Of a stretch of DNA of 41,358 nt, positions 28,247 through 36,201 are shown piece by piece. Both the position numbers and the translations under genes were made by a program. The stretch's first letter is position 1. Every line of letters begins with the position of its first letter. The notes under the pieces are model-generated. The model did not search any database, was not told where the DNA came from, and saw only the letters and a list, made by a program, of their open reading frames with translations. Origin of the DNA: a virus; the IMG/VR virus record IMGVR_UViG_3300027503_000030, positions 1-41,358 of that record. One strand, 5' to 3'.

Positions 28247-28693
28247 TTAAAATCTATTATAGTATTCTATAATTTTTTGTAAAATTAACTCTTTAGTATC
28301 ATTATTAGAATTTTTAAACTTATATAAGAATGTTTCTTTTAAGATTTTATTTTCAGACATAGTCATTATTTTGTTAGTAGTCCTGAAATTATCTTTATTC
28401 ATAATAGTTTTAGCTGTAGCACCTTTAACATTCTTACTTCTACTATGAGCTATAAAAGGAACATTCAATTTAGTTTTTTTATCTTTTACAACTATTTCAT
28501 AATACTTTTTTAAGAAATCTACAAAAATAGATTTTTTATCTCCTAGTTTATCAAAAAATTCTATTATATCCTCTTCAGATATTCCTCTATCTTTAGCTTG
28601 GTCAAAAAAATGTTTTTCAATATCTATTTCAATAGGTTCTAAATCGTCATTAGCTTTTTTAAGTATTATTTTTTTGTCTAAATTCTCTGCCAT
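28247..28693 (-). CDS. Conserved T4-like phage protein of unknown function
   Basis: 148 aa. The order HFFDQAKDRGISEEDIIEFF, YYEIVVKDKKTKLNVPFIAH and GATAKTIMNKDNFRT resembles a small conserved phage protein family recalled from T4-like phages (helical start, a strand with LNVPF, and AKTIM.K..F). No catalytic motif is evident. It lies 5 bp upstream of the 269-aa gene. Confidence 0.55.
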   Translation of the reverse strand: MAENLDKKIILKKANDDLEPIEIDIEKHFFDQAKDRGISEEDIIEFFDKLGDKKSIFVDFLKKYYEIVVKDKKTKLNVPFIAHSRSKNVKGATAKTIMNKDNFRTTNKIMTMSENKILKETFLYKFKNSNNDTKELILQKIIEYYNRF

Positions 28694-28705
28694 TTTTTTA
28701 TTATT

Positions 28706-29413
28706 TTATGATAAGGATGTATACTTGAAATTTTTGATTATCATCTCCCCAACTTTTATTTTATGTATTAAATGAACATCATACAAACTATTGTTTATAA
28801 CAACATTCATCTTATGATTAGCAAATTTAGAAACTACTGCATAGTCATCTATAGTTCTAATAAGATTATCATTTATATAAAAACTAATACTTTCAGGAAG
28901 CCATATTACAGAATATTTATGAAATTCATATCTTAAATCTAAATTAGAAAAACTATTAGGTTTTTTTGGAAAGTCAAGCTTAACTCCGTTTTCTCTAATA
29001 TGTACATTAGTTTCTATTCTATTATTTTGTCTTTTGAAAAACTTAGTCCACTTAGATAGTTCATAACTTCCAAATTTATCAGAGTATGCTTCGAATACAT
29101 CTATTTCGGGAGGCCAGTCTGACCAAGACCACATCCAAAATGCTGCCCAACTATAAGGTAAGTCAGGAAGCATTACTTCTAAGTCAAATCTACCATAGTC
29201 AAATTTATGTGTACAAGAAATTAATCCTATGCCCATTTTAGATTCTACGTCAATACTTTCAAAATATTTTGGAGAATATTTTGATAATAATGATATTTCA
29301 TTTTCATTTTTTGACACCACTGCTGACTTATCATACCAAACATATGATTTTTCTGGATGTATGTTACCCCATCTTTCTTCGGTAATCCAATCGTATCCAC
29401 AAAATTTAATCAT
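28706..29413 (-). CDS. Glycoside hydrolase family 16 (endo-beta-glucanase/galactanase-type)
   Basis: 235 aa, a single compact GH16 jelly roll. The catalytic signature PEIDVFEAYS places E103 as nucleophile, D105 as helper and E108 as acid/base (ExDxxE form). Before it is the family strand pattern ISCTHKFDYGRFDLEVMLP and SWAAFWMWSWSDW; after it TNVHIRENG and EFHKYSVIWLPESISFYIND. GH16 enzymes cut beta-1,3/1,4-glucans, agar, carrageenan and similar polymers; the substrate cannot be told. No signal peptide. It may degrade host exopolysaccharide on virions or after lysis (inference). Confidence 0.9.
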   Translation of the reverse strand: MIKFCGYDWITEERWGNIHPEKSYVWYDKSAVVSKNENEISLLSKYSPKYFESIDVESKMGIGLISCTHKFDYGRFDLEVMLPDLPYSWAAFWMWSWSDWPPEIDVFEAYSDKFGSYELSKWTKFFKRQNNRIETNVHIRENGVKLDFPKKPNSFSNLDLRYEFHKYSVIWLPESISFYINDNLIRTIDDYAVVSKFANHKMNVVINNSLYDVHLIHKIKVGEMIIKNFKYTSLS

Positions 29414-29424
29414 ATATAATGTAT

Positions 29425-30003
29425 TTACTTCTTGCCAAAAATTCTTGATAAAATACTTTTTTTATTTTTTGTATCAGGAGTATTAGTTTTTACTCCATAA
29501 TATAAATCATCTAGCTCTTTGTTTTTCTGCTTCTGTATAGCTAGTTCTTCAGGAGTTAAATCATCTTTCCTATATGAGTCATAGCTTGGCAATGTGCTTT
29601 TTTCAGGATTAGTTGGTCTCCTTATATCGAAATCTATTTTTAATTGACTTTTAGGATTTAAAGCTGATGGTTCTGTTACATATACAGTAAATATTAAATA
29701 TTCAGGTTGTATTTTTCCATTTTTTTTAAGATTTACAAATCTCTTTGCATAAGCTGAAGGTCTGATGCGTATAGAATTTCCTTTCGCATAAATTTCACTT
29801 TTATTAATATCATAATTTCTCTTTTCAGCATATTTGATAAGAGATTCTATTACACTATCTATATCTTTATGAAATAGTTTTACACCTTTTTTAGATACAG
29901 CAATCTCACTTATATTAGTCTCAACTAATGGTATAATACCAGCTAATTGTTGCATCCTTGCAACTTCATTTAAGGTTACTTGTAATTTTTGTATTTTTTT
30001 CAT
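29425..30003 (-). CDS. Hypothetical protein with N-terminal tag shared with its neighbour
   Basis: 192 aa. The first 23 residues (MKKIQKLQVTLNEVARMQQ, then LAGI) are nearly identical to those of the upstream protein at 30028-30894, after which the two diverge. The middle shows strands (YLIFTVYVTEP, LKIDFDIRRP) and the C-terminus is basic (KNKKSILSRIFGKK). No domain recognised. The tag followed by unrelated bodies argues for a sorting or processing leader. Confidence 0.6.
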   Translation of the reverse strand: MKKIQKLQVTLNEVARMQQLAGIIPLVETNISEIAVSKKGVKLFHKDIDSVIESLIKYAEKRNYDINKSEIYAKGNSIRIRPSAYAKRFVNLKKNGKIQPEYLIFTVYVTEPSALNPKSQLKIDFDIRRPTNPEKSTLPSYDSYRKDDLTPEELAIQKQKNKELDDLYYGVKTNTPDTKNKKSILSRIFGKK

Positions 30004-30027
30004 TTACAGTAATTATATGGATTATGC

Positions 30028-30894
30028 TTAATTTGACCAATTTGACTTATCGAATGGGTCTATATTTTTAGACAGTAGACTTTTAGCAGTTGATAGGCTT
30101 ACATCTCTTTTATTTAAACCCATATCTTTTAAATCTTCCATAAAATAATCTTGAATGCTACTATTATCTAATCCTTTATAGTCAAATCCATTTAATATTT
30201 TATTGGTTTTTTTATCAACAATAAAATGAGTATATTTTTTATTTACTTTAACTTCGTCAATCTTAGCACCTAACTCTGATTTTAGTTTATTTAGTAATGA
30301 CTTTATTTCACTATCTATGCCACTAACACTCTCTCCATTACTATTACTAGGCATTCTGTCTGTACCATTCAATTTACATTTAGAAATATATTCTGAAAAT
30401 GAATCGGAGGTAGATTCTTCTATTTTGGAGGATAGTCCAAAAAACTTCTTTCTCATGTACATTCTATATGATGCAAAAGTTTCTTTTAGTTTATATTTTT
30501 TCTCAGCAGTGTTATTATAAACATCAGTTGAGTAAAATGAAAGGTCTATATAAACATCTTTACTTGCTGTAGCATCTTTAATTAAATATGGATTAACTAT
30601 ATTAACTTTACAATCCTTTATGCCTTTAGGACTCGTGAATACTAAATCAGTAAAATAAATACTAATTGATTCTGCTATCTTATATGCTATGTCCTGATAT
30701 TTCTTTGGTATTTCAAAAATTGATTCGGATTTAGATTGTCCTACCATATAATCTTTTCCACCTCTATCACGAGCTTTTATAGCAGCTCTATTTCTCAAAC
30801 CTGCACTTAACTCATTTATAGGTTGAATACCTGCTAATTGTTGCATTCTCTTAACCTCATTTAATGTTACTTGTAATTTTTGTACTTTTTTCAT
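30028..30894 (-). CDS. Hypothetical protein with the same N-terminal tag
   Basis: 288 aa. Starts MKKVQKLQVTLNEVKRMQQ, then LAGIQPINE. The rest has no recognised family: a central part with KYQDIAYKIAESISIYFTDL, VYIDLSFYST and a C-terminal part YTHFIVDKKTNKIL. It lies 24 bp upstream of the tag-sharing gene, so the pair may derive from a tandem copy whose body was later replaced. Confidence 0.6.
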   Translation of the reverse strand: MKKVQKLQVTLNEVKRMQQLAGIQPINELSAGLRNRAAIKARDRGGKDYMVGQSKSESIFEIPKKYQDIAYKIAESISIYFTDLVFTSPKGIKDCKVNIVNPYLIKDATASKDVYIDLSFYSTDVYNNTAEKKYKLKETFASYRMYMRKKFFGLSSKIEESTSDSFSEYISKCKLNGTDRMPSNSNGESVSGIDSEIKSLLNKLKSELGAKIDEVKVNKKYTHFIVDKKTNKILNGFDYKGLDNSSIQDYFMEDLKDMGLNKRDVSLSTAKSLLSKNIDPFDKSNWSN

Positions 30895-30899
30895 TTTTA

Positions 30900-31003
30900 T
30901 TAATTAATTTTCCAAAATAATTGTTTAGTTACTTTTCTACCTCCTAATCGGTCAGTCCAATCCATTTATTTTTAGGTAGTTCTAATTCTAAAAGAATTTG
31001 CAT
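30900..31003 (-). pseudogene. Possible decayed small tagged gene
   Basis: In the gap before the PNK-like gene, one minus-strand frame reads IKLMQILLELELPKNKWIG then stops at 30944 (ATG at 31003). A second frame from an ATG at 30965 continues MDWTDRLGGRKVTKQLFWK and stops at 30900. Joined by a frameshift they would give one small protein starting with the local IKLxxIL-type tag. A TATTTATA box lies upstream at 31027-31034. This could equally be two chance peptides. Confidence 0.3.
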
Positions 31004-31026
31004 TAATTTTATATCTTTTATTTTAA

Positions 31027-31034
31027 TATAAATA
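31027..31034 (-). promoter_or_regulatory. Candidate phage promoter box TATTTATA
   Basis: On the minus strand just after the PNK-like gene's stop, 23 nt before the ATG at 31003 of the decayed small gene. Its presence favours a once-functional gene here. Confidence 0.3.
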
Positions 31035-31036
31035 GT

Positions 31037-31516
31037 TTACTTATTATAAATAATGTTATCAAATTCTGAATTTGTTGGTCTTTCATAGCTATTTATGAAG
31101 TTATCTACAACATGTGTTGGAATACTCTTTCCTGTCTCCATTTCTCTTTTTTTAAGTCTACGTAATAATTCAGGTTTTGGGACATTAAACACTACAGCAT
31201 TCTTTGTATATATGTCAGGTACTTTTTTTAATATGAATGACCTTGAACGTTTATTCATATTAGTCATATCTACTATTATATCTTTATTAGATTTCAGTGA
31301 TTTTGCTATATGACTATTAAGTTCTATATTTACTTTATTTTGTAATTCTGTATTTGAGAAAGATTCTGCATATGATAAGTTGTAATCTTTTCTTAGTTTG
31401 TCTAGTATATCATCTCTAGATATTACTGTGGCATCTCCCGAATTTTTTGATACCCATGTGCTTTTACCTGATGCGGGTGGGCCAACTAAAAATGTTATGG
31501 TAGGTCTTAAATCCAT
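31037..31516 (-). CDS. P-loop kinase, polynucleotide-kinase-like (PseT N-terminal type)
   Basis: 159 aa. Walker A GPPASGKST at residues 12-20, then VISRDDILDKLRKDY, the strand-turn DIIVDMTNMNKRSRS (Walker B-like Asp) and the lid ELLRRLKKREMETGKSIP. This order matches the 5'-kinase domain of T4 PseT (AAA_33 type), which phosphorylates 5'-OH DNA or RNA ends. The phosphatase domain of T4 PseT is absent. In T4 the enzyme repairs tRNA cleaved by host defence nucleases; the same use is inferred here. Confidence 0.8.
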   Translation of the reverse strand: MDLRPTITFLVGPPASGKSTWVSKNSGDATVISRDDILDKLRKDYNLSYAESFSNTELQNKVNIELNSHIAKSLKSNKDIIVDMTNMNKRSRSFILKKVPDIYTKNAVVFNVPKPELLRRLKKREMETGKSIPTHVVDNFINSYERPTNSEFDNIIYNK

Positions 31517-31522
31517 ATTCTA

Positions 31523-32161
31523 TTAACTATAATAATTTTTAAATACATCGGTTGTCAATCCATAATCTATGATGGCTAACTGCTCTTTTCCATTTACTTT
31601 GATTAATCCGTATGAATCTATCTTTCGCATATCACCTGATGGTATATCAAAATTTGCTACATAGTCATAAACTCCTCCTGTAAATTCTCCACTCATAACT
31701 CTATCAACCAAGAAATCATCAACTTTATATCGTAAACCTCTTCTAATATGATATGAATCAACTGAAATTAATACATCACTAAAATCTTCAAAGTCAATTC
31801 CTGTAATACGTTTAAAATCAGATTTTTTAACTTTTTTGGCTAAAGCCATTTCTAACCAAAGAAAATCTTCGTGATAGTCATAAACAGGAGCTACAATATC
31901 AGTTAGCATATAATCATTGCTATAATCAATTTCTATTTCATTCTGTGCTAATCCTTTCTTATTTTTTGCAAGTTTTAATACTTTTTCATTGTCTATATAA
32001 TACACAATCCTAGATGAGCCTTGTGCTATTTTTTTTAGATGTTCATCGCAGTACTTTTTCCTACTTGCAAATGATTTTAACGTTTTGAAAAATTTCATAT
32101 CAAAAGATTGCGGATAATCCTCTGATACTATGTTTTCTAAAATATTAGTTAATTTAATCAT
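31523..32161 (-). CDS. Protein-kinase-like protein with N-terminal tag
   Basis: 212 aa. After the tag MIKLTNILENIVSE comes a small kinase fold: Gly/Ser loop IAQGSSRIVYYID (46-57), the ATP-lysine strand EKVLKLA with K63, a candidate helix C Glu at E75, hinge LWLEMALA, a catalytic-loop-like SGDMRKIDSYGLI with D177 and a DFG-like LAIIDYGLT with D199. The HRD His is replaced, as in other phage kinases. It is shorter than standard kinases, so activity is uncertain. It may modify host proteins early in infection (inference). Confidence 0.6.
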   Translation of the reverse strand: MIKLTNILENIVSEDYPQSFDMKFFKTLKSFASRKKYCDEHLKKIAQGSSRIVYYIDNEKVLKLAKNKKGLAQNEIEIDYSNDYMLTDIVAPVYDYHEDFLWLEMALAKKVKKSDFKRITGIDFEDFSDVLISVDSYHIRRGLRYKVDDFLVDRVMSGEFTGGVYDYVANFDIPSGDMRKIDSYGLIKVNGKEQLAIIDYGLTTDVFKNYYS

Positions 32162-32164
32162 ATA

Positions 32165-32530
32165 TTAAATATTCAGTTTTTCAGAATCTTTTGCAATTAT
32201 AGCATTGCTTACAATGCTGTATAATTCTTTATACACTTTAACTTTATCTTCTCTAGGAATTTCATTTAAATACTCAGGATACTTATTTGCTGACAATATT
32301 CTACGAATCCACTTTTTTAAAGGTTTTTCAAACTCACCTGTATAACCATCGTTATCTAAAACTATATCAGCATAAGCATCATCTGATAGACTATCTAGGT
32401 TTGTCTGCTTCTGGTCTATATCATCACCTACTAAATAGGTTTCTAAATAATTAGTAACATCAAACCAATCTTGTCTAATGTCAATCTTCTCTAGTATTAT
32501 TTGTTTTGCTATACTATGTAATTTAATCAT
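32165..32530 (-). CDS. Hypothetical tagged protein
   Basis: 121 aa. Begins MIKLHSIAKQIILEKIDI, matching the local IKL tag, and continues as an acidic helical protein (DDAYADIVLDNDGYTGEFEK, KVYKELYSIVSNAI). No family recognised. It overlaps the next upstream gene by 8 bp and precedes the kinase-like gene by 3 bp. Confidence 0.6.
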   Translation of the reverse strand: MIKLHSIAKQIILEKIDIRQDWFDVTNYLETYLVGDDIDQKQTNLDSLSDDAYADIVLDNDGYTGEFEKPLKKWIRRILSANKYPEYLNEIPREDKVKVYKELYSIVSNAIIAKDSEKLNI

Positions 32531-32783
32531 TTTCTAATCCTTTGAAGTAATCATTTACGGTAGTTATATAGTCAGCTGCCAAAGTTATTTTTGATTGTAC
32601 CCAAGATGGTAAATCAGTAACATTGTGTAATTTACTATAAATTTCATAAGAATTTTGAACTACACTTTTGATTTGTGATTTAGCCATCTCAGACTCATAG
32701 TCATCTTCCAAAAAACTTGACACATCTTCAGTATCCGTATAAAAATTTCTTAGGTTTGATAGAATATATTCTTCTAGTTTCAT
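32523..32783 (-). CDS. Small phage protein with WVQ.KIT..ADYI module
   Basis: 86 aa. The C-terminal part DLPSWVQSKITLAADYITTV resembles a short helical module I know from many marine T4-like phage proteins, usually at the end of small or capsid-associated proteins. The N-terminus MKLEEYILSNLRNFY is a variant of the local amphipathic tag. Function unknown. A TACTTATA variant box lies upstream. Confidence 0.6.
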   Translation of the reverse strand: MKLEEYILSNLRNFYTDTEDVSSFLEDDYESEMAKSQIKSVVQNSYEIYSKLHNVTDLPSWVQSKITLAADYITTVNDYFKGLEND

Positions 32784-32796
32784 AATTTGTTTTTAT

Positions 32797-32804
32797 TATA
32801 AGTA
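32797..32804 (-). promoter_or_regulatory. Variant promoter box TACTTATA
   Basis: Coding strand, 13 nt before the ATG at 32783. One mismatch from TATTTATA. Located in a 46-bp gap. Confidence 0.3.
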
Positions 32805-32829
32805 TAAAATTTTGGGAGATGAACCACTA

Positions 32830-33396
32830 TTATTTACCTAAATTTAATCCTTTTTTAGGTGTTTTTAATAACATTATCAAATTATATATAATAGCAAGTA
32901 CTGCTATACATACAGATATATATTGACCAATATTACCTCCATAAGAACTATCTAAGGTATCTGCTGCAAAATCTTCTAAATATTGTGTTAGTACATATCT
33001 TAATATATTAACTAATTTAGTATTACGAAGTCCTAGTAAGAATGCAACCTTTACAATAATTTTTGATATTAACTTACCTTCATATAATAACTCTGACTCA
33101 TTAATATCAATATCAATATCTTTTAGTAAGCTATTAGATATTTGTTCTATTTTATTAAAATTAAGGTCTATATCAGATGATTCTTCATTTATAGACACTA
33201 CATTAGATAATTTAGAAGCTAATTTGTTAAGTATAGATGGCTCATCAGTAAGTAATTCTTGAGTTAATGCAATAAACTTTTTATCTTTTAATAGTTTATC
33301 AGATAAGTCATTTATAGAATTTTTTAAATTAGAATCTAATTTAATATTTTCATTTAATAATATTTTATTTTTAGCTAGTTTTGATAATTTAATCAT
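32830..33396 (-). CDS. Tagged membrane protein of unknown function
   Basis: 188 aa from the ATG at 33396 (MIKLSKLAKNKILLNENIK), chosen because it reproduces the IKL tag of neighbouring genes; a Met nine codons earlier would extend it into the upstream gene. A long helical middle, a semi-hydrophobic helix (SKIIVKVAFLLGLRNTKLV) and a clear C-terminal membrane segment (YISVCIAVLAIIYNLIMLL) follow, ending with a basic tail. It could be a holin-like or superinfection-related membrane protein, but nothing specific supports either. Confidence 0.55.
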   Translation of the reverse strand: MIKLSKLAKNKILLNENIKLDSNLKNSINDLSDKLLKDKKFIALTQELLTDEPSILNKLASKLSNVVSINEESSDIDLNFNKIEQISNSLLKDIDIDINESELLYEGKLISKIIVKVAFLLGLRNTKLVNILRYVLTQYLEDFAADTLDSSYGGNIGQYISVCIAVLAIIYNLIMLLKTPKKGLNLGK

Positions 33397-33416
33397 ACAG
33401 GTATTTTTAGTTAATG

Positions 33417-33821
33417 TTACCAATCAATTTCAGAATCACTATAAGTTGATACAATTTCTACATCTTCATCTATATCACAAATAGCGTAGAATTCATCCGT
33501 ATCTAAATTGTGATATACATTTGGATTATTAGAATGATTTACATAGTATGCTAAATTTATGTTATTGGGTGTTCTTGACAAATAAATCCCACCATCAGTA
33601 ACGTTGACTATAGTTCTTAAATAGGATTCAGTAGATTTAGGAATACCTTTGAGGTCATCCCAAGATATATACATTGTATCAGAAGTTACATCTGAAAATA
33701 GTTTCTCATCTTTTTTTATTTTGCAAATACTAAATACTCCAACTCCATTGCATACCTTAGATGGTTTTAATTTTAATTTTGTATTATTTAGTATATTATA
33801 TATAATATCAATTTTTTCCAT
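33417..33821 (-). CDS. SET-domain protein (lysine methyltransferase-like)
   Basis: 134 aa, the size of a minimal SET domain. The N-terminal strand SKVCNGVGVFSICKIKKDEK is the usual G.GVF....I..GE element; residues 95-101 are NHSNNPN, the SAM-binding NHS..PN motif; DIDEDVEIVSTYSD supplies the terminal strand and the expected catalytic Tyr (about Y127). SET proteins methylate protein lysines. A phage copy could modify a virion or host protein; the target is unknown. No N-terminal tag, unlike its neighbours. Confidence 0.8.
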   Translation of the reverse strand: MEKIDIIYNILNNTKLKLKPSKVCNGVGVFSICKIKKDEKLFSDVTSDTMYISWDDLKGIPKSTESYLRTIVNVTDGGIYLSRTPNNINLAYYVNHSNNPNVYHNLDTDEFYAICDIDEDVEIVSTYSDSEIDW

Positions 33822-34443
33822 CTTTTGAAAAATTTGTTATGTAGTTGTAATCAGTTTCATACCCACTTAGGTTCTCGACAGAGTAGATGTTCATATCTAT
33901 CTTGTAACCAGGATTTTTATCTATTCTGTTATAAGTCCAAGCAGTATCCATCCATATAATTCTATTATTAGGATATATAAAATAGTTACCATTATCCATC
34001 TTAAAAAAATGACCACATTTATGTTCAGGAGTTTCTGAAAAATTAGTATCAATAACATTTCTGTTTTCGTGTGACCAATCAAGTGTAAACATATATGTTC
34101 CTGAACGTTTAACTCCACTTATCGATATTAAATCAGCTCTTAGACCTGCTAATCTTTCTCTAACATTTACATCTATGTATGATGAAAAACAATCCCAATA
34201 CATATGTTCGGATAAAGGTAATACTTCTGATTCTTTTTTCCACACAAACGAATGAATAGGTCTACGAGTCCAATTTACTCCATTATCTAAAAATGCTTCA
34301 AATAAAGGAACTCTCTTCTGAATGGATGCAACTGAGTGAACATCTGCTAGAGTATATTCATCAAATCCTGATTCGTGATTATATAAAAACTGATTTCTTA
34401 TTAAACAAGTAACAGTTGGTATATTTGCATTTAGATAAGCCAT
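33808..34443 (-). CDS. Conserved phage hypothetical protein
   Basis: 211 aa, globular, with many aromatic residues (WTRRPIHSFVWKKESEVLPL, HMYWDCFSSYIDVNV, YFIYPNNRIIWMDTAWTYN). The start LNANIPTVTCLIRNQFLY looks like a protein I associate with T4-like marine phages, always unnamed. No catalytic motif is obvious. It overlaps the SET gene by 14 bp. Confidence 0.6.
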   Translation of the reverse strand: MAYLNANIPTVTCLIRNQFLYNHESGFDEYTLADVHSVASIQKRVPLFEAFLDNGVNWTRRPIHSFVWKKESEVLPLSEHMYWDCFSSYIDVNVRERLAGLRADLISISGVKRSGTYMFTLDWSHENRNVIDTNFSETPEHKCGHFFKMDNGNYFIYPNNRIIWMDTAWTYNRIDKNPGYKIDMNIYSVENLSGYETDYNYITNFSKDGKN

Positions 34444-34456
34444 TATGTTTTTTCAA

Positions 34457-34819
34457 TTAGTGTAATATGTAAGCTTCTATATGTTTATCACCCATTCTAA
34501 GTTTTCTTGATGCCCTTGAGTAACCATCTATAACTTGATTTTTATAAATTACGATAGGCAGGTTTAGGTTCTTTTCCCCAACTTTTTTAGGATTATACCT
34601 TTCTTCATTAGATTCGTAGTAATCCTTAAAATCATCATCTTTTAGCAAGTCAGATATATTAATGGTTTCTAATTTCCAACCATCATTAGGTAAAACATAT
34701 TTTCTTAAAAAATAATCTGGAATATCTGATTTTTTAGGTGTAATACTCCTAATATGATTTGCTACATCTTTACCTGAGTATGTAGTTGTTTCTTTTAGTA
34801 TTTCTATTAATTTTATCAT
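34457..34819 (-). CDS. ParB-like nuclease-domain protein with N-terminal tag
   Basis: 120 aa. The tag MIKLIEILKETTTYSG leads into a minimal ParB/sulfiredoxin-like fold: WKLETINISDLLKDDDFKDY, then LPIVIYKNQVIDGYSRASRK and a final DKHIEAYIL. The GYSRASR segment corresponds to the phosphate-binding GxxRxxA region of the family. Such small phage ParB-like proteins may bind or cut DNA or hydrolyse nucleotides; which is not known. It overlaps the upstream gene by four bases. Confidence 0.7.
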   Translation of the reverse strand: MIKLIEILKETTTYSGKDVANHIRSITPKKSDIPDYFLRKYVLPNDGWKLETINISDLLKDDDFKDYYESNEERYNPKKVGEKNLNLPIVIYKNQVIDGYSRASRKLRMGDKHIEAYILH

Positions 34820-35283
34820 ATGATATTAAAAGAATTACCTTGTAATATGTTCTTATCAGTAATTCTAGAATATTTGTTTATAGTCATAGCAATGTCTATA
34901 AACATTTTTACAGCTTTATTATCTACACCAACAAATTCATAACTTGCATCTTTCCAATTGTATGGGTCTAACTTAAAATAATCTTTTTCAAAATCGTAGA
35001 TTAATGCTCTTACAGGTGCTACATCTGGATGTTTACATTTCATTGATATGACTATATTCTTTTTTGGGTCTAGATATATAGAACCTATTTTGTGAGGTAC
35101 AATCTCATTATTTAATATATTCTTTACTTTACTAGGTCTTAGTAGATTTGTCTTTATATTGAAATATATGTTTATGTCTTCTCCCAAAAATTTTGATAAT
35201 CTAGTATCCACTTCATCTTTAGTTAATAATTTAGATTCTAGTAAACTTTTTACTTTTTGTAATTCTTTAGTAATTATTTTCAT
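34816..35283 (-). CDS. Hypothetical protein
   Basis: 155 aa. The start MKIITKELQKVKSLLESKLL is amphipathic and may be a tag variant. The body has strands (IGSIYLDPKKNIVISMKC, VRALIYDFEKDYFKLD) and a helix VKMFIDIAMTINKY. No family recognised. Confidence 0.55.
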   Translation of the reverse strand: MKIITKELQKVKSLLESKLLTKDEVDTRLSKFLGEDINIYFNIKTNLLRPSKVKNILNNEIVPHKIGSIYLDPKKNIVISMKCKHPDVAPVRALIYDFEKDYFKLDPYNWKDASYEFVGVDNKAVKMFIDIAMTINKYSRITDKNILQGNSFNII

Positions 35284-35300
35284 ATTTCAGTATTATAATA

Positions 35301-36068
35301 TTAGCTATCACCTAAAGACCTGCCAATCTTTTTCAACCTACTTCTAAAAGAAGATATAGATTGTCTAACGCCTGATTTAGCTGTCAATGTTGGTTTTGTT
35401 TTTTCTTTCGGTTCTGTTAATTTTTTAGCACTTGCAGATAGCCTAAACTTAGATTTATCTTTTACTGCGCTTTCCGAGGTAAATGTCTTTTTTTCTTTTA
35501 ATTCTTTTGCTGCTTTTATTTTTCTTTGTTCAGTTACTTTTTTCAATTCTTGTCTTTGTTTTTCTTTAAGAGCCTCTTCACGTTTCTTTTCAAAAACAGA
35601 CTTAGAATTTTCTTTAACTGACTGTGGTGTAATAAACAATAGAGTTCTTACAAATGTACCATCAGGGCCTCCACCGTTATACTTAGGAATTGATAATGTA
35701 AAGTTTTTATCTTGTATTATATTAATGTTACGCATTCTGCTTAACATGAAAGTTCTCCAACCGTGCTTTGCAAAACCTTTCCTTGATACAGATGGTGGTT
35801 CAACATGAATTCTAATTAATAGATTTCCTCGTTTTGATATGCCTATTGCAACTGGTTTTCCTTTAACTCTTTTACCAGGTTTAACAGGCTCTCTTCTATA
35901 TGGAGTATCAGTAGGATTTCTACCTGTTCTAGGAGGTATTGTTTGATGTTTTTTTGGGCCTGAATACAAGAATTCAATGATATTCAAGTTCTGAATAGCA
36001 TCTATAATAGGCAAAGCCTGTTTAGTCTTCAGTAATAGTGGGTCTAATCCTTGTTTTCTAATTGCCAT
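35301..36068 (-). CDS. WYL-like (Sm-fold) domain protein with long basic tail
   Basis: 255 aa. Residues about 18-125 resemble the WYL-type fold found in some marine phage proteins: IIDAIQNLNIIEFLYSGPKK, a basic GKRVKGKPVAIGISKRGNLL strand pair and KHGWRTFMLSRMRNINII. WYL domains bind nucleic acid or nucleotide ligands in bacterial regulators and defence proteins. The C-terminal 100 residues are a Lys/Glu-rich helix and a very basic end (SSFRSRLKKIGRSLGDS), suggesting DNA or RNA binding. A regulatory or packaging role is possible but inferred. A TATTTATA box is 21 nt upstream. Confidence 0.55.
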   Translation of the reverse strand: MAIRKQGLDPLLLKTKQALPIIDAIQNLNIIEFLYSGPKKHQTIPPRTGRNPTDTPYRREPVKPGKRVKGKPVAIGISKRGNLLIRIHVEPPSVSRKGFAKHGWRTFMLSRMRNINIIQDKNFTLSIPKYNGGGPDGTFVRTLLFITPQSVKENSKSVFEKKREEALKEKQRQELKKVTEQRKIKAAKELKEKKTFTSESAVKDKSKFRLSASAKKLTEPKEKTKPTLTAKSGVRQSISSFRSRLKKIGRSLGDS

Positions 36069-36089
36069 ATATACTAGTATATTTCTCTA

Positions 36090-36097
36090 TATAAATA
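36090..36097 (-). promoter_or_regulatory. Candidate phage promoter box TATTTATA for the WYL-like gene
   Basis: Coding-strand box 21 nt before the ATG at 36068, at the head of the minus-strand accessory block and facing away from the CRISPR locus. Confidence 0.4.
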
Positions 36098-36201
36098 GAT
36101 ATAGTATAAACAATATCTTCAATAAAAAGGTTATTTTGAATAAAAGTAAAATATTTTGATTTTTTTTTTGATAAAAATGATGTTTATTAAAAATAAATTA
36201 C

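Noticed and set aside
33397-33423. Earlier start for the tagged membrane protein at 33423
   Set aside because: It would overlap the SET gene and hide the IKL tag; the Met at 33396 matches the starts of neighbouring genes.
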